DNA from: Sphingopyxis macrogoltabida
GTDB taxonomy: Bacteria > Pseudomonadota > Alphaproteobacteria > Sphingomonadales > Sphingomonadaceae
Assembly (NCBI GenBank): GCA_003241685.1
Contig: QFPJ01000002.1
Span: 113,342 to 177,341, forward strand
Direction: 5' to 3'
DNA: 64,000 bases
Shown piece after piece: positions 1 to 8,469 of the stretch. Every line of letters begins with the position of its first letter. Positions within the stretch are counted from its first letter, which is position 1. A model generated the notes under the pieces. It was not told the DNA's origin. It searched no databases and saw only the letters and a program-made list of their open reading frames with translations. The translations under genes and the position numbers were made by a program.

Positions 1-2
1 CA

Positions 3-782
3 TCGGGCCCGGTGATCGCCAAGGCGGGCGACCTGGCCGCGTTGCTGACCAATCTGGAGGACGGCGACGTCCTGTTCATCGACGAAATCCACCGCCTGTC
101 GCCCGCAGTCGAGGAAATTCTCTATCCGGCGATGGAGGACCGCGCGCTCGACATCATGATCGGCGAGGGTCCGTCGGCGCGCAGCGTCCGCATCGACCTG
201 CCCAAATTCACCCTCGTCGGTGCGACGACGCGGCAGGGGCTGCTGACGACGCCGCTGCGCGACCGCTTCGGCATTCCGGTGCGGCTGAATTTCTATACCC
301 ATGGCGAACTGGAACAGGTGATCGCCCGTGCGGCGCGCCTGCTCGGCCTCGGCATCGCATCCGACGGCGCGCTGGAGATTGCGCGCCGGTCGCGCGGGAC
401 GCCGCGCATCGCGGGGCGGCTGCTGCGCCGAGTGCGCGATTTTGCGACCGTCGCCGGGGCCGAAGCCGTCGATGCCAAGGTCGCCGACGCCGCGCTGAAC
501 CGGCTGGAGGTCGATGCCCTGGGGCTCGACGCCATGGACCGGCGTTATCTGACGATGATCGCCGACATCTATCGGGGCGGGCCGGTCGGCGTCGAAACGC
601 TGGCCGCCGGCCTGTCCGAACCGCGCGACACGATCGAGGATGTGATCGAACCCTATCTGCTCCAGATCGGGCTGATCGCCCGCACCGCGCGCGGCCGCTG
701 CCTGAACGCCAGCGCGTGGAAGCATCTGGGGCTGAACCCGCCGACGGGGATGCAGGACGGGCTGTTCGACAGCGGGAAATAG
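3..782 (+). CDS. ruvB: Holliday junction branch migration ATPase RuvB, 3' part (5' end outside window)
   Basis: RuvB is the hexameric AAA+ motor that, with RuvA and RuvC, drives branch migration of Holliday junctions. The frame is open from the first bases of the window, so the gene begins to the left; about 259 residues are visible of a usual 335-350. The Walker A motif lies outside. Visible are Walker B (VLFIDEIH), sensor 1 (GATTR), the arginine-finger segment (LRDRFG) and the C-terminal winged-helix domain ending near LNPPTG. The GTG at position 12 is internal and is not the start. The gene runs toward ybgC and the Tol-Pal genes on the same strand, an order common in alphaproteobacteria. 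Family identity is near certain from the sequence. Confidence 0.97.
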   Translation, partial: SGPVIAKAGDLAALLTNLEDGDVLFIDEIHRLSPAVEEILYPAMEDRALDIMIGEGPSARSVRIDLPKFTLVGATTRQGLLTTPLRDRFGIPVRLNFYTHGELEQVIARAARLLGLGIASDGALEIARRSRGTPRIAGRLLRRVRDFATVAGAEAVDAKVADAALNRLEVDALGLDAMDRRYLTMIADIYRGGPVGVETLAAGLSEPRDTIEDVIEPYLLQIGLIARTARGRCLNASAWKHLGLNPPTGMQDGLFDSGK

Positions 783-892
783 GCGCGCGGACCCGCGAAA
801 TGGCGGCAATGGCCCGCCAGCCGCCGCGCGGCTGCGACGAACCGTTAATCGGGACTATGCGACGAGTCGTTGCCCCGCTATCGATTGATGCG

Positions 893-1357
893 ATGAGCGA
901 AATTCCGCCGCCCTTCCTTCCCGGCGCCTTTGCCGGCCCCGAGCATCGATACCGGGTGCGCATCTATTTCGAGGACACCGACCTGTCCGGCATCGTCTAT
1001 CACGCCAATTATCTGCGCTATATGGAACGGGCGCGATCGGACATGCTCCGCCTCGCCGGCATCGACCAGCGCGCCGCGATGGAGGCGGGCGAAGGCGCCT
1101 GGGCCGTCACCGACCTGGAGCTTCGCTATCGCCTGCCCGCCAAACTGGACGACGACCTGATGGTCGTCAGCACGGTGGAGGCGGTGCGCGGCGCCAGCGT
1201 TATCATCGCGCAACGCATCCTTCGCGGTCAGCATGTGTTAACCGAGGGCCATGTTACCGCGGCCTTCCTGTCGCCGGAGGGGCGCCCGCGCCGCCAGCCG
1301 GCCGGCTGGGCCGACCGCTTCAAAGCCATCATGAACGGAGAGACCATCCCTTGCTAG
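893..1357 (+). CDS. ybgC: Tol-Pal-associated acyl-CoA thioesterase YbgC
   Basis: Hot-dog-fold acyl-CoA thioesterase of the 4-hydroxybenzoyl-CoA thioesterase family, 154 residues. The active-site segment is visible as YFEDTDLSGIVYHANYLRY, with the catalytic Asp and the YHANY motif. The frame is open further upstream, but the ATG at 893 gives a normal family length and the upstream part has no family likeness. It is the first gene of the Tol-Pal cluster. Its last codons overlap the TTG start of tolQ by 7 bases, which suggests translational coupling. Its substrate inside the cell is uncertain in most bacteria; a link to phospholipid metabolism is established for relatives. Confidence 0.93.
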   Translation: MSEIPPPFLPGAFAGPEHRYRVRIYFEDTDLSGIVYHANYLRYMERARSDMLRLAGIDQRAAMEAGEGAWAVTDLELRYRLPAKLDDDLMVVSTVEAVRGASVIIAQRILRGQHVLTEGHVTAAFLSPEGRPRRQPAGWADRFKAIMNGETIPC

Positions 1358-2049
1358 ACAATATCTCGCTGGCCGCCGACGCGGCGACCCTGTCGCCCAT
1401 CGCCCTGTTCCTTCAGGCCGACTGGGTCGTGAAGGCCGTGATGATCGGGCTGCTGCTCGCGTCCATCTACGTCTGGGCGGTGATTTTTTCGCACGGGCGC
1501 GGCGTCCGCAAGATGATGCGCGCGTCCGAACAGTTCGAGCGCGATTTCTGGCGCGCGGGCAATATCGACAAATTTTACGACGAGAACGGGCGCGAGGACC
1601 TGGCGAGCGCCAAAGTGCTGGCTGCCGGGATCAGCGAATGGCGCCGGTCGACCGCCGGCCGCACCGTCGACCGCGACGGCACGCGCGAGCGGCTGAGCGT
1701 CGCGATGAATTCGGCCGTCGAGGGCGAAGTCGATCGGCTGGCCGAAAAGATCGGCCCGCTCGCCACCATCGGATCGGTCGCGCCCTTCGTAGGCCTGTTC
1801 GGCACCGTGTGGGGTATCATGCGCAGCTTCACCGCCATTGCGGCGGAGAACAACAGCAGCCTGGCCGTCGTCGCACCGGGCATTGCGGAGGCGCTGTTCG
1901 CCACCGCGATCGGCCTGTTCGCGGCGATCCCGGCGGTCATCGCCTATAATGCCTATTCGCAGCGGCTGAACCGCCTCGAATCCCGGCTCGGCCGCTTCGC
2001 CGACGGACTGCACGCGACCTTCAGCCGTGAACTGGAGGTCGAAGGCTGA
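1351..2049 (+). CDS. tolQ: Tol-Pal proton-channel subunit TolQ
   Basis: Inner-membrane protein of the MotA/TolQ/ExbB family, 232 residues. With TolR it converts proton-motive force into movement of TolA during cell-envelope constriction. One hydrophobic helix lies near residues 20-45 and two long ones in the C-terminal half, including the conserved region around GLFGTVWGIM and the stretch AEALFATAIGLFAAIPAV. The start is a TTG that overlaps the end of ybgC; a GGAGA sequence stands about 9 bases upstream. The stop codon shares one base with the tolR ATG (TGATG). The rare start codon and double overlap suggest tight coupling along the operon. Confidence 0.96.
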   Translation: MLDNISLAADAATLSPIALFLQADWVVKAVMIGLLLASIYVWAVIFSHGRGVRKMMRASEQFERDFWRAGNIDKFYDENGREDLASAKVLAAGISEWRRSTAGRTVDRDGTRERLSVAMNSAVEGEVDRLAEKIGPLATIGSVAPFVGLFGTVWGIMRSFTAIAAENNSSLAVVAPGIAEALFATAIGLFAAIPAVIAYNAYSQRLNRLESRLGRFADGLHATFSRELEVEG

Positions 2050-2513
2050 TGGCGATGTCGGCTCCTTCGGGCGGCGGCGGGCGGCGGCGCGGCCGCGGTT
2101 CGCATCGCGCGCCCATCTCCGAAATCAACGTCACGCCGCTGGTCGACGTGATGCTGGTGCTGCTGATCATCTTCATGATCACCGCCCCCCTCCTCGCCTC
2201 TGCCGTTCCGGTGAACCTGCCCGAAACCCGCGCCAAGCCGATGGACAATGAGGAGCAGGAGCCCGTCCAGCTGTCGATCACCGCCGACGAGACCATCTAT
2301 ATCGGCGAGGAAGCCGTCAACGAAGCCGAACTGCCCGCGCGGCTCGACGCGATCGCGCGCGCCGACGAAGGCAGCGAACGGCCGCGTTCGATCATGCTGC
2401 GCGCCGACAAGAATATCGTCTATGGCCGCGTCGCCTGGGTGATGGGCGAACTCAACCGCGCCGGCCTGACCCGCATTTCGATGGTCACGACCGGTTCAGA
2501 CAGCGCACCCTAG
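2049..2513 (+). CDS. tolR: Tol-Pal protein TolR
   Basis: TolR/ExbD family protein of 154 residues with a single N-terminal transmembrane helix and a periplasmic domain. The signature INVTPLVDVMLVLLIIFM holds the membrane-buried aspartate that takes part in proton flow with TolQ. The N-terminus is a short Gly/Arg-rich cytoplasmic tail. The periplasmic part contains the usual LRADKNIVYG segment. It overlaps tolQ by one base and is followed by tolA after 9 bases, so the three are almost certainly co-transcribed. Confidence 0.96.
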   Translation: MAMSAPSGGGGRRRGRGSHRAPISEINVTPLVDVMLVLLIIFMITAPLLASAVPVNLPETRAKPMDNEEQEPVQLSITADETIYIGEEAVNEAELPARLDAIARADEGSERPRSIMLRADKNIVYGRVAWVMGELNRAGLTRISMVTTGSDSAP

Positions 2514-2522
2514 GCACAGAAT

Positions 2523-3359
2523 ATGGCCGCAACAGAGGCACAAACGCCGCCGACGGCGAAGAGGATGACGGAAGGACAAGGCCTTGCCATTGCGGTGGGG
2601 CTGCATCTGGTCGTGCTCGCGCTGCTGTCGGTGCAATGGACCGCTGGCGACCGGCGTTTCGACAATCCGCCGATGGAAGTCGACCTGATCGCCGAGACGG
2701 CTGCGCAATCGACCGCGCCCGTCCTCAGCGAGAACCCGCCCGCCGCCCGGCTGGGCGAGGAATATGCGACCGACATCGCCGCGCCTGAGCCGATGCCCAC
2801 CCCTGCGGCGCCCGAACCCGTCGCCCGCCCGGAGCCGGCACCCGCGCCCAGGCAAGTGACGCGTCCGACGCCGACGCCGCCGAAGAAAAATCCGCCAGCG
2901 CAAAAGGCGCAGCCAAAGGCGGCGCCGAAAGCCCAGCCCAAGGACCGCCCGGCGCGGCCGACCGGACGGCTCGACGGCATCGCCGAAGGCTTGTCCAAGA
3001 CGCAGCCCAAGACCCCGGCCAGCAAGGGCGCGCCCGCGTCGGCCACCGCAGCCGAAGTGCGCCGTTCGATCGACGTCAGCATCAAGTCCGCCGTCGCGCC
3101 GCGCTGGAACAGTTGCCGCGTCAGCGGCGTCGACGTTGATCAACTCAAGACGGTGGTGAAATTCCGGCTGACCCAGTCGGGCGCCCTCGCCGGTTTCACC
3201 AGCGTGGAGACCAGCGGCGAGAATGACAGCAACCGTTTCCAGATCCAGCGTCATCAGGAATGCGCAAAACGCGCGGTAGAACTCGCCGCCCCCTTCGACC
3301 TGCCCGAAGAAAATTACAGCTTCTGGCAGAATTACACGCTCGATTTCATCAAGAGGTAA
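2523..3359 (+). CDS. tolA: Tol-Pal energy-coupling protein TolA
   Basis: TolA joins the TolQR motor to Pal/TolB across the periplasm. The 278-residue protein shows one N-terminal membrane helix (around residues 17-40), a long Pro/Ala/Lys-rich middle (about residues 70-165) and a compact C-terminal TonB/TolA-type domain with conserved cysteines (WNSCRVSG and QECAKRA). The low-complexity linker is Pro-rich rather than the long Ala/Lys/Glu helix of enteric TolA, as is usual in alphaproteobacteria. It sits between tolR and tolB with short gaps. Identification rests mainly on context plus architecture. Confidence 0.92.
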   Translation: MAATEAQTPPTAKRMTEGQGLAIAVGLHLVVLALLSVQWTAGDRRFDNPPMEVDLIAETAAQSTAPVLSENPPAARLGEEYATDIAAPEPMPTPAAPEPVARPEPAPAPRQVTRPTPTPPKKNPPAQKAQPKAAPKAQPKDRPARPTGRLDGIAEGLSKTQPKTPASKGAPASATAAEVRRSIDVSIKSAVAPRWNSCRVSGVDVDQLKTVVKFRLTQSGALAGFTSVETSGENDSNRFQIQRHQECAKRAVELAAPFDLPEENYSFWQNYTLDFIKR

Positions 3360-3364
3360 GAGAG

Positions 3365-4738
3365 ATGCCCATTCGCACGATGAGCCTCGCGCTCGGCCTT
3401 CTGTTCGCCGCCCCGGTGTTGGCGCAGACGGCAACGACCAGCCCGGTGCCACCGGCCGTTCCGGCGCCCACCGAACCGCGTGAAACGATCGAAGGCACGC
3501 TGTCGCAGGATCGCACCGTCATCGCCATCCCCGCCTTTGCCACCCCCGCCGTCACCAATGTCGCGGGGCTGCGGACCGACAGCCTGGGGCGCCAGATCGC
3601 CGAGGTGATCGCTGCCGACCTTGAACGCAGCGGCCTGTATGCGCCGATCGGTCCCGGCGGCCTGCCCGGCGTCAGCATGGCCGAGGTGCGCGCGCCGCGC
3701 TTCGCCGAATGGCAGGGCCGCAATGCGGAAAATGTCGTCCACGGATTCGTGCAGGCCACGGGCACCGGCGGCCTTGTCGTCGGCTGCTATCTCTACGACA
3801 CGGCACTCGGCACCGAACTGGTCCGGCAGGGCTATGAAATCCAGCCGTCCGACTGGCGCCGCGCCGCGCACAAATGCGCCGACGCCATCTATTCGCGCCT
3901 TTCGGGCGAAGCGCCCTTCTTCGACAGCCGCGTCGCCTATATCGCGGAGAGCGGGCCGAAAGGGAACCGCATCAAGCGCCTTGCGATCATGGATTCGGAC
4001 GGCGGCAACCACCGTTTCATCACCAATGGTCAGGCGCTGGCGATCAGCCCGCGTTTTTCGCCTGATTACAAGAAGATCGTCTATGTGAGCTATCTCAACA
4101 ACCGCGTGCGCGTCTTCATCTACGACGTCGCCAACGGTTCGCAGAAGCTCGTCACCGAAAGCGCCAACACGACCTTCGCGCCGCGCTGGTCACCCGACGG
4201 GCGCCAGATTCTGTATTCGATGGCGGTCGGCGGCAACACCGACATCTATCGCATCTCGGCCGACGGCGGCACGCCGGTGCGCCTGACGACCACGCCGGGC
4301 ATCGACGTCGGCGGCAGCTTTTCGCCAGACGGCCGAAAGATCGTGTTCGAAAGCGACCGTTCGGGCAGCCAGCAAATCTATACGATGAACATCGACGGGT
4401 CGGACCAGCGCCGGATCAGCTTCGGCGGCGGCCGTTATGCGACACCCGAATGGTCGCCGCGCGGCGACCTGATCGCCTATACGCGCATGGGCGGCGGCAA
4501 TTTCCGTATCGGCGTGATGACGCCGTCGGGCGGCGGCGAGCGGCTCTTGACCAACAGCTGGCAGGATGAGGCGCCGACCTGGTCGCCGAATGGGCGCGTG
4601 CTGCAATTCTTCCGCACCTCGCCGGGCCGCGAGGGCAGATCGACCTTGTGGCAGGTCGACCTGACCGGCGTGAACCTGCGCCGTCTGCCGACGCCGCAGG
4701 ACGGCTCCGACCCCAGCTGGGGTCCTGTACTGCCCTGA
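3365..4738 (+). CDS. tolB: Tol-Pal periplasmic beta-propeller TolB
   Basis: Periplasmic protein of 457 residues that binds Pal and is released by TolA. The ATG at 3365 is preceded by a purine-rich AAGAGGTAAGAG stretch and starts a clear Sec signal peptide ending LAQTATT. The N-terminal domain carries the TolB pattern with IPAFATP, and the C-terminal part is a WD40-like propeller with repeated SPDG motifs (WSPDGRQI, FSPDGRKI, WSPRGD, WSPNGR). The frame is open further upstream into tolA, but that part lacks a signal. It lies 5 bases after tolA. Confidence 0.97.
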   Translation: MPIRTMSLALGLLFAAPVLAQTATTSPVPPAVPAPTEPRETIEGTLSQDRTVIAIPAFATPAVTNVAGLRTDSLGRQIAEVIAADLERSGLYAPIGPGGLPGVSMAEVRAPRFAEWQGRNAENVVHGFVQATGTGGLVVGCYLYDTALGTELVRQGYEIQPSDWRRAAHKCADAIYSRLSGEAPFFDSRVAYIAESGPKGNRIKRLAIMDSDGGNHRFITNGQALAISPRFSPDYKKIVYVSYLNNRVRVFIYDVANGSQKLVTESANTTFAPRWSPDGRQILYSMAVGGNTDIYRISADGGTPVRLTTTPGIDVGGSFSPDGRKIVFESDRSGSQQIYTMNIDGSDQRRISFGGGRYATPEWSPRGDLIAYTRMGGGNFRIGVMTPSGGGERLLTNSWQDEAPTWSPNGRVLQFFRTSPGREGRSTLWQVDLTGVNLRRLPTPQDGSDPSWGPVLP

Positions 4739-4844
4739 TACAAGCGGAACCAAAATCCGTAACCAGGGTTGCAATAACCGGTTCAACATGGGTTAATCCC
4801 GGCCGGACATGAACGATAATCGCAACAACAAGAGGACAGACAAC

Positions 4845-5351
4845 ATGACGATACGCAAAACAACCGCGATGATCGCGGCGATCACCATGCTTTCTGTTGG
4901 GGCCTGCGCAAAGAAAGCGCCCGAACAACTGCCGCCGGCGCCCGAGGGAACGGGCACCGATACCGGAACCAGCACCGGCGTCGTGCCGGGTTCGCAGGAA
5001 GATTTCATCGCGAACGTGTCGTCGGACCGCATCTTCTTCGATTTCGACCAATATAATGTCGATGCGGAAGATCAGGCGACGCTGCAAAGCCAGGCCCAGT
5101 GGCTACAGCGCAACACCGCTGTGCGCGTGACGGTCGAGGGTCACGCCGACGAACGCGGCACCCGCGATTATAACATCGCACTCGGCGAACGCCGCGCCAA
5201 TGCCGCCAAAAACTATCTCGCGTCGCTGGGCATCGACCCGTCGCGCATCCAGGTCATCAGCTATGGCAAGGAACGTCCGGCCGCGCTCGGCTCGAACGAA
5301 GAAGCCTACGCGCAGAACCGCCGCGCGGTGACGGTCGTCATCGGCCGCTAA
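4845..5351 (+). CDS. pal: Peptidoglycan-associated lipoprotein Pal
   Basis: Outer-membrane lipoprotein of 168 residues anchoring the envelope to peptidoglycan. The start at 4845 (MTIRKT) gives a lipoprotein signal peptide with lipobox VGAC; an upstream in-frame ATG at 4809 would add a charged 12-residue leader and is less likely. The OmpA-like domain contains FFDFDQYNVD and the peptidoglycan-binding region VEGHADERGTRDYNIALG. It ends the Tol-Pal operon. Its last 14 bases overlap the end of gspO on the other strand, and the transcription terminator that seems to serve it lies further on, inside gspO. Confidence 0.97.
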   Translation: MTIRKTTAMIAAITMLSVGACAKKAPEQLPPAPEGTGTDTGTSTGVVPGSQEDFIANVSSDRIFFDFDQYNVDAEDQATLQSQAQWLQRNTAVRVTVEGHADERGTRDYNIALGERRANAAKNYLASLGIDPSRIQVISYGKERPAALGSNEEAYAQNRRAVTVVIGR

Positions 5352-6126
5352 GCCAAAGCCACAGGGGCACGGCGGTCCATGCCGCGACGCCCAGAAAGGC
5401 ACCAAAAGGGACCGGCCGCAACGCCAGCGGCCGGTCCTTTTTGCCATCCGCCCCGCTTCCGTGCCGATTGGCAAGCGCCCACAGAATCCCCGCCAGGCTG
5501 GCCAGCAGCAGCAGCAGCGGCAAAGCCTGCCACCCGGTCCAGGCGCCGATCGCCGCGGCCAGCTTCGGATCGCCGCCCCCCATGCCGTCGCGGCCCCGTC
5601 CCCGCCGGTAAGCCCACGCCAACAGCGCAAGCGACACGCCGCCGGTCAGCGCGCCGATCCAGCGGTCGAGCAGCGGCAATTCCATCATCGGCCCCGCGAG
5701 CAGCAGGCCCGCTGCGCCAAGCAGCAGGTTGAGCCGATCGGGCAGCCAGAAATGCCGCGCGTCGAGCAGCACCAGCGGCAGCAGCAGCCAGCCGAACAGC
5801 GCCCACAGCCAGCCGCCCATTCCCGGCATCAGCGCCAGCGCAGCCGCGCCGATCGCGGCCGCGGCTCCTTCCACACCAAGGTGAAAGGGGTCGATCGGTG
5901 CGCCGCACCAGCGGCACCGGCCGCGCAGCCACAGGAAGGACAGGAGCGGCACCAGATCCCATGCTGCCACGGGACGATCACATCCATCGCAGCGCGACCG
6001 GCCGCCGACCGACCGGCCCTCGGGCCAACGCAGCACCAGCGTCGCGATGAAGCTGCCCAGGACGGCGCCGAGCAGCGAGGCCAGGATGATGCCCGTGCCG
6101 ATGGGCAAGGCATCGATCATCGGCAC
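5338..6126 (-). CDS. gspO: Type II secretion prepilin peptidase GspO (A24 family)
   Basis: Inner-membrane aspartic peptidase that cleaves and N-methylates the pseudopilins GspG-K. The 262-residue protein has two CxxC pairs (CDGC and CRWC) in the N-terminal cytoplasmic loop, and the two catalytic aspartates in LLDARHFWLPD and GMGGGDPKL, among about seven or eight membrane helices. It is the last gene of the gsp operon, one base after gspN. The C-terminal 35 or so codons, including the conserved RPVPFGAFL segment, also encode the hairpin terminator of the opposing pal transcript, and the stop codon lies inside pal. Confidence 0.95.
   Translation of the reverse strand: MPMIDALPIGTGIILASLLGAVLGSFIATLVLRWPEGRSVGGRSRCDGCDRPVAAWDLVPLLSFLWLRGRCRWCGAPIDPFHLGVEGAAAAIGAAALALMPGMGGWLWALFGWLLLPLVLLDARHFWLPDRLNLLLGAAGLLLAGPMMELPLLDRWIGALTGGVSLALLAWAYRRGRGRDGMGGGDPKLAAAIGAWTGWQALPLLLLLASLAGILWALANRHGSGADGKKDRPLALRPVPFGAFLGVAAWTAVPLWLWLSGR
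5409..5442 (+). terminator. Rho-independent terminator of the Tol-Pal operon, inside gspO
   Basis: A perfect 11-bp stem (GGACCGGCCGC ... GCGGCCGGTCC) with a 7-base loop is followed by five T on the plus strand, 58 bases after the pal stop codon. It lies wholly within the coding sequence of convergent gspO. Read on the minus strand the same hairpin is followed by CTTTTGG, so it may also slow or partly stop the gsp transcript. Confidence 0.85.
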
Positions 6127-6127
6127 G

Positions 6128-6844
6128 TCAGAAACGGCCCGACGTCACCAGCGCAAAACCGTCCGAACCCGCCTTGAAGCCCAGCGTAGCGAGCACCGCC
6201 GCCATCGCCGGATCGCGTTCGGCGTTGATAGCGAGGCGCGCGCGCCAGGCGCCCCGTCCGTCGAAAGACAGCGTCAGGCGCTCCATGCCCGACTGGCTGC
6301 TGAGCGCCGCCTGCGCGCGGCCGTTCGTACAGGACAGCGGCCCCGTCAGGCCGCGCGACAGGTCGAGCCCGGCAATCGGGGCCGCGACGGTCAGCGTCAC
6401 CCGGCCGCTCGCCTCGACGCATTTGCCGTCGCCGCCGAAGCGCACGGTCGCGCCTTCGAAGCGCAGCATGTCGACCGGAATGGCGCCCAGGCCGCCTGAC
6501 AGGCTCGTAACGCCGTTGATGTCGGATGCGCCGCGCGGATCGCTGCCGTGCAGGCGTCCCGACAATGTGCCCAGCCGGTCGTCGGTGCGCGCGAAGGCGA
6601 GTTCGGTCCGACCCGCCAGCAACGCCAGCGGCGACAGGCTGGCCCGCACCGTGCCCAGCGGCAGCACGCCGAGCCGCGCGTCGACCAGTTCGCCGGACCA
6701 GATCGATCCGCGCACCTCGCGGGCGGCAACGCCGGCATCCCCTGCCCCCGACCAACCCAGCGCGAGCCGCATCGGGAAGGTCGCGACGACGAGCAGCAGC
6801 GCGAGAATCGCGGCGGCGGCGATCCAGCGGCGGCGCGCGGTCAT
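6128..6844 (-). CDS. gspN: Type II secretion protein GspN
   Basis: Protein of 238 residues with one N-terminal membrane helix (about residues 8-28) and a periplasmic domain, matching the GspN family by position and pattern: GSIWSGELVDARLG near the start and repeated beta-type segments after it. GspN is present only in some type II systems and its exact role is not settled; it is thought to be a bitopic inner-membrane component. The start overlaps the gspM stop by 4 bases. Assigned from architecture plus strict operon position between gspM and gspO. Confidence 0.85.
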   Translation of the reverse strand: MTARRRWIAAAAILALLLVVATFPMRLALGWSGAGDAGVAAREVRGSIWSGELVDARLGVLPLGTVRASLSPLALLAGRTELAFARTDDRLGTLSGRLHGSDPRGASDINGVTSLSGGLGAIPVDMLRFEGATVRFGGDGKCVEASGRVTLTVAAPIAGLDLSRGLTGPLSCTNGRAQAALSSQSGMERLTLSFDGRGAWRARLAINAERDPAMAAVLATLGFKAGSDGFALVTSGRF

Positions 6845-7323
6845 TGCCCGCCCTTTCTGAGTTCGGCGGTCATGCCCACGGTCCCGTCGGCGGCGGGCGT
6901 GATCGTCAGTTGATCGACGACGAACCCCTGCCCCTCCAGCGAGGTCAGCCAGTCGGTCAGCACGGGCGCCTTGGCCGCCGCGATCGCAATGGTCGCCTGC
7001 GACGCGCCGCGCGCCTCATTCCGGTCGAGCGTCAGGCCGATCTCGCCCGCCGACTGCGCCAGATATTGGTCGAGCGCCAGCGCATCGACCGCAGCCGCCA
7101 CCGATTTGGCCGGACGCTGGCCCAGCAGGGCGAGTTTCGCCGCGACGCGCCCCTCGCGCTCGACCGCTGCCCGGTGCCGGCTTTCGAGATCGGCGAAGGC
7201 CGCATAGGCCGGGCGCCCGATCGCCCAGACGATCACGCCCAGCGCCAGCACGCCGGCGATGCCGACCAGTATACGTTCGCGCCGCGACAGGCCGGCCCAC
7301 CAATGGCTGATCGCCTGCATCAT
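6841..7323 (-). CDS. gspM: Type II secretion inner-membrane protein GspM
   Basis: Bitopic inner-membrane component of the secretion platform, 160 residues. There is a short cytoplasmic N-terminus (WWAGLSRRERILV), one membrane helix at about residues 17-36, a coiled-coil-like stretch and a C-terminal ferredoxin-like domain. GspM works with GspL to connect the ATPase to the pseudopilus. It has 4-base overlaps with both gspL and gspN. Confidence 0.9.
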   Translation of the reverse strand: MMQAISHWWAGLSRRERILVGIAGVLALGVIVWAIGRPAYAAFADLESRHRAAVEREGRVAAKLALLGQRPAKSVAAAVDALALDQYLAQSAGEIGLTLDRNEARGASQATIAIAAAKAPVLTDWLTSLEGQGFVVDQLTITPAADGTVGMTAELRKGGQ

Positions 7324-8468
7324 GGCACCGCCCGTATCGTGATATTGGCCATCTGCTGCCCGTCGGCACCCGCCATCGGCTGTGCCGTGACACGGTAGCC
7401 GCGCGCCTGAAGCGCCAGCAAGACCTGGTTGATATCCTCGACGCGCGGCGCCGCCAGCGTCGTCGTCAGCGTCCCGTCGGTGCGATGCGACAGCGTCCGC
7501 AGCGACACGCCCGCCGCATCCTGCATCGCGTCATAGAGGGCGGAGGCCGGCACCGAGAAGGCCAGCGGACCGCCACCCGCGACTGCGAGCCGCCGGTCGA
7601 TCTCCGTTTCCGCCGCCGCCGCGTCAACGGCGGTTATCCCCGCTTTCCCGGCTGCGGCGACCACCGCATCGTCGGCGCCCGCCGTGCCGGAAACGAGGCG
7701 CAGCGCATATATCGCGGGGATCGCCAAGCTGACGATCAGCAACGCGACCGCCAGCCGCTTCGCCCAGCGGACCAGCGCCGGGTCCACCGCCGTCCAGCGA
7801 CGTCTGGGTTTCCACGCGCCGCTGAGCAAATCGACGGGCGGCGCGGCTAGCGACAGCAGCAGCGACGCGCGCATCCTGTCGGTGTCGAGCGGCGCGACAT
7901 CGCGCGCGCCCGCGACGAGTGCATCGATGACGGGATCGGAGCGATAGGCGCGATCGTCGGTGCGGACGATCGGCTCGCCGCCGACATCCGCCGTCCACAA
8001 TCCGCCCGCTTCTGGCGGCGGCACGGTCGCGGCGGCGGGAATGATCGCGGCAGCATCGAGACCCCGCGCGCCGAGCCATTCGGCCCAGGCCGTCATGGCC
8101 GCATGGGTCGTCACGGCCACCGGCACCGCCTGCCCCGCTTCGGCCGGCTGTCCGGCCGCGACGTGCAGCGCCGCCGGGTCGCCGAGACTGTCCTTCAGCG
8201 TATCGATCCGCGCCGCAGCCGCGGCCTGCGCGGGCGCGGCGTCGGGGTAATGGCGCCAGGCAACGGGGACATCGGCGGCGGGTGCAAAGGCGATCAATCG
8301 ATCGTCGCCCGCATCGCCCGCCGGCCGTTCCCACGCGTCGACCCAACCGTCATCCTGTCCCGAATCGACGATCAGCCCGTCATCGACGCGCAGCCATGCA
8401 GGATGTGCGGCGGCCTCACCATCCAGCGCGCCGACCGGCGGCAACCACAGAAGCAGCGTCCGCGCCAT
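7320..8468 (-). CDS. gspL: Type II secretion protein GspL
   Basis: GspL recruits the GspE ATPase to the inner membrane. The protein of 382 residues has an actin-like cytoplasmic domain, a single membrane helix near residues 235-255 (LAVALLIVSLAIPAIYAL) and a periplasmic domain. The open frame reaches into gspK, but the ATG at 8468 leaves a one-base gap after the gspK stop and gives MARTLLLWLPP, a typical GspL beginning. Confidence 0.9.
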   Translation of the reverse strand: MARTLLLWLPPVGALDGEAAAHPAWLRVDDGLIVDSGQDDGWVDAWERPAGDAGDDRLIAFAPAADVPVAWRHYPDAAPAQAAAAARIDTLKDSLGDPAALHVAAGQPAEAGQAVPVAVTTHAAMTAWAEWLGARGLDAAAIIPAAATVPPPEAGGLWTADVGGEPIVRTDDRAYRSDPVIDALVAGARDVAPLDTDRMRASLLLSLAAPPVDLLSGAWKPRRRWTAVDPALVRWAKRLAVALLIVSLAIPAIYALRLVSGTAGADDAVVAAAGKAGITAVDAAAAETEIDRRLAVAGGGPLAFSVPASALYDAMQDAAGVSLRTLSHRTDGTLTTTLAAPRVEDINQVLLALQARGYRVTAQPMAGADGQQMANITIRAVP

Positions 8469-8469
8469 C

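Noticed and set aside
208..963. Minus-strand open frame opposite ruvB and ybgC
   Set aside because: Highly basic low-complexity translation; both plus-strand genes are well supported.
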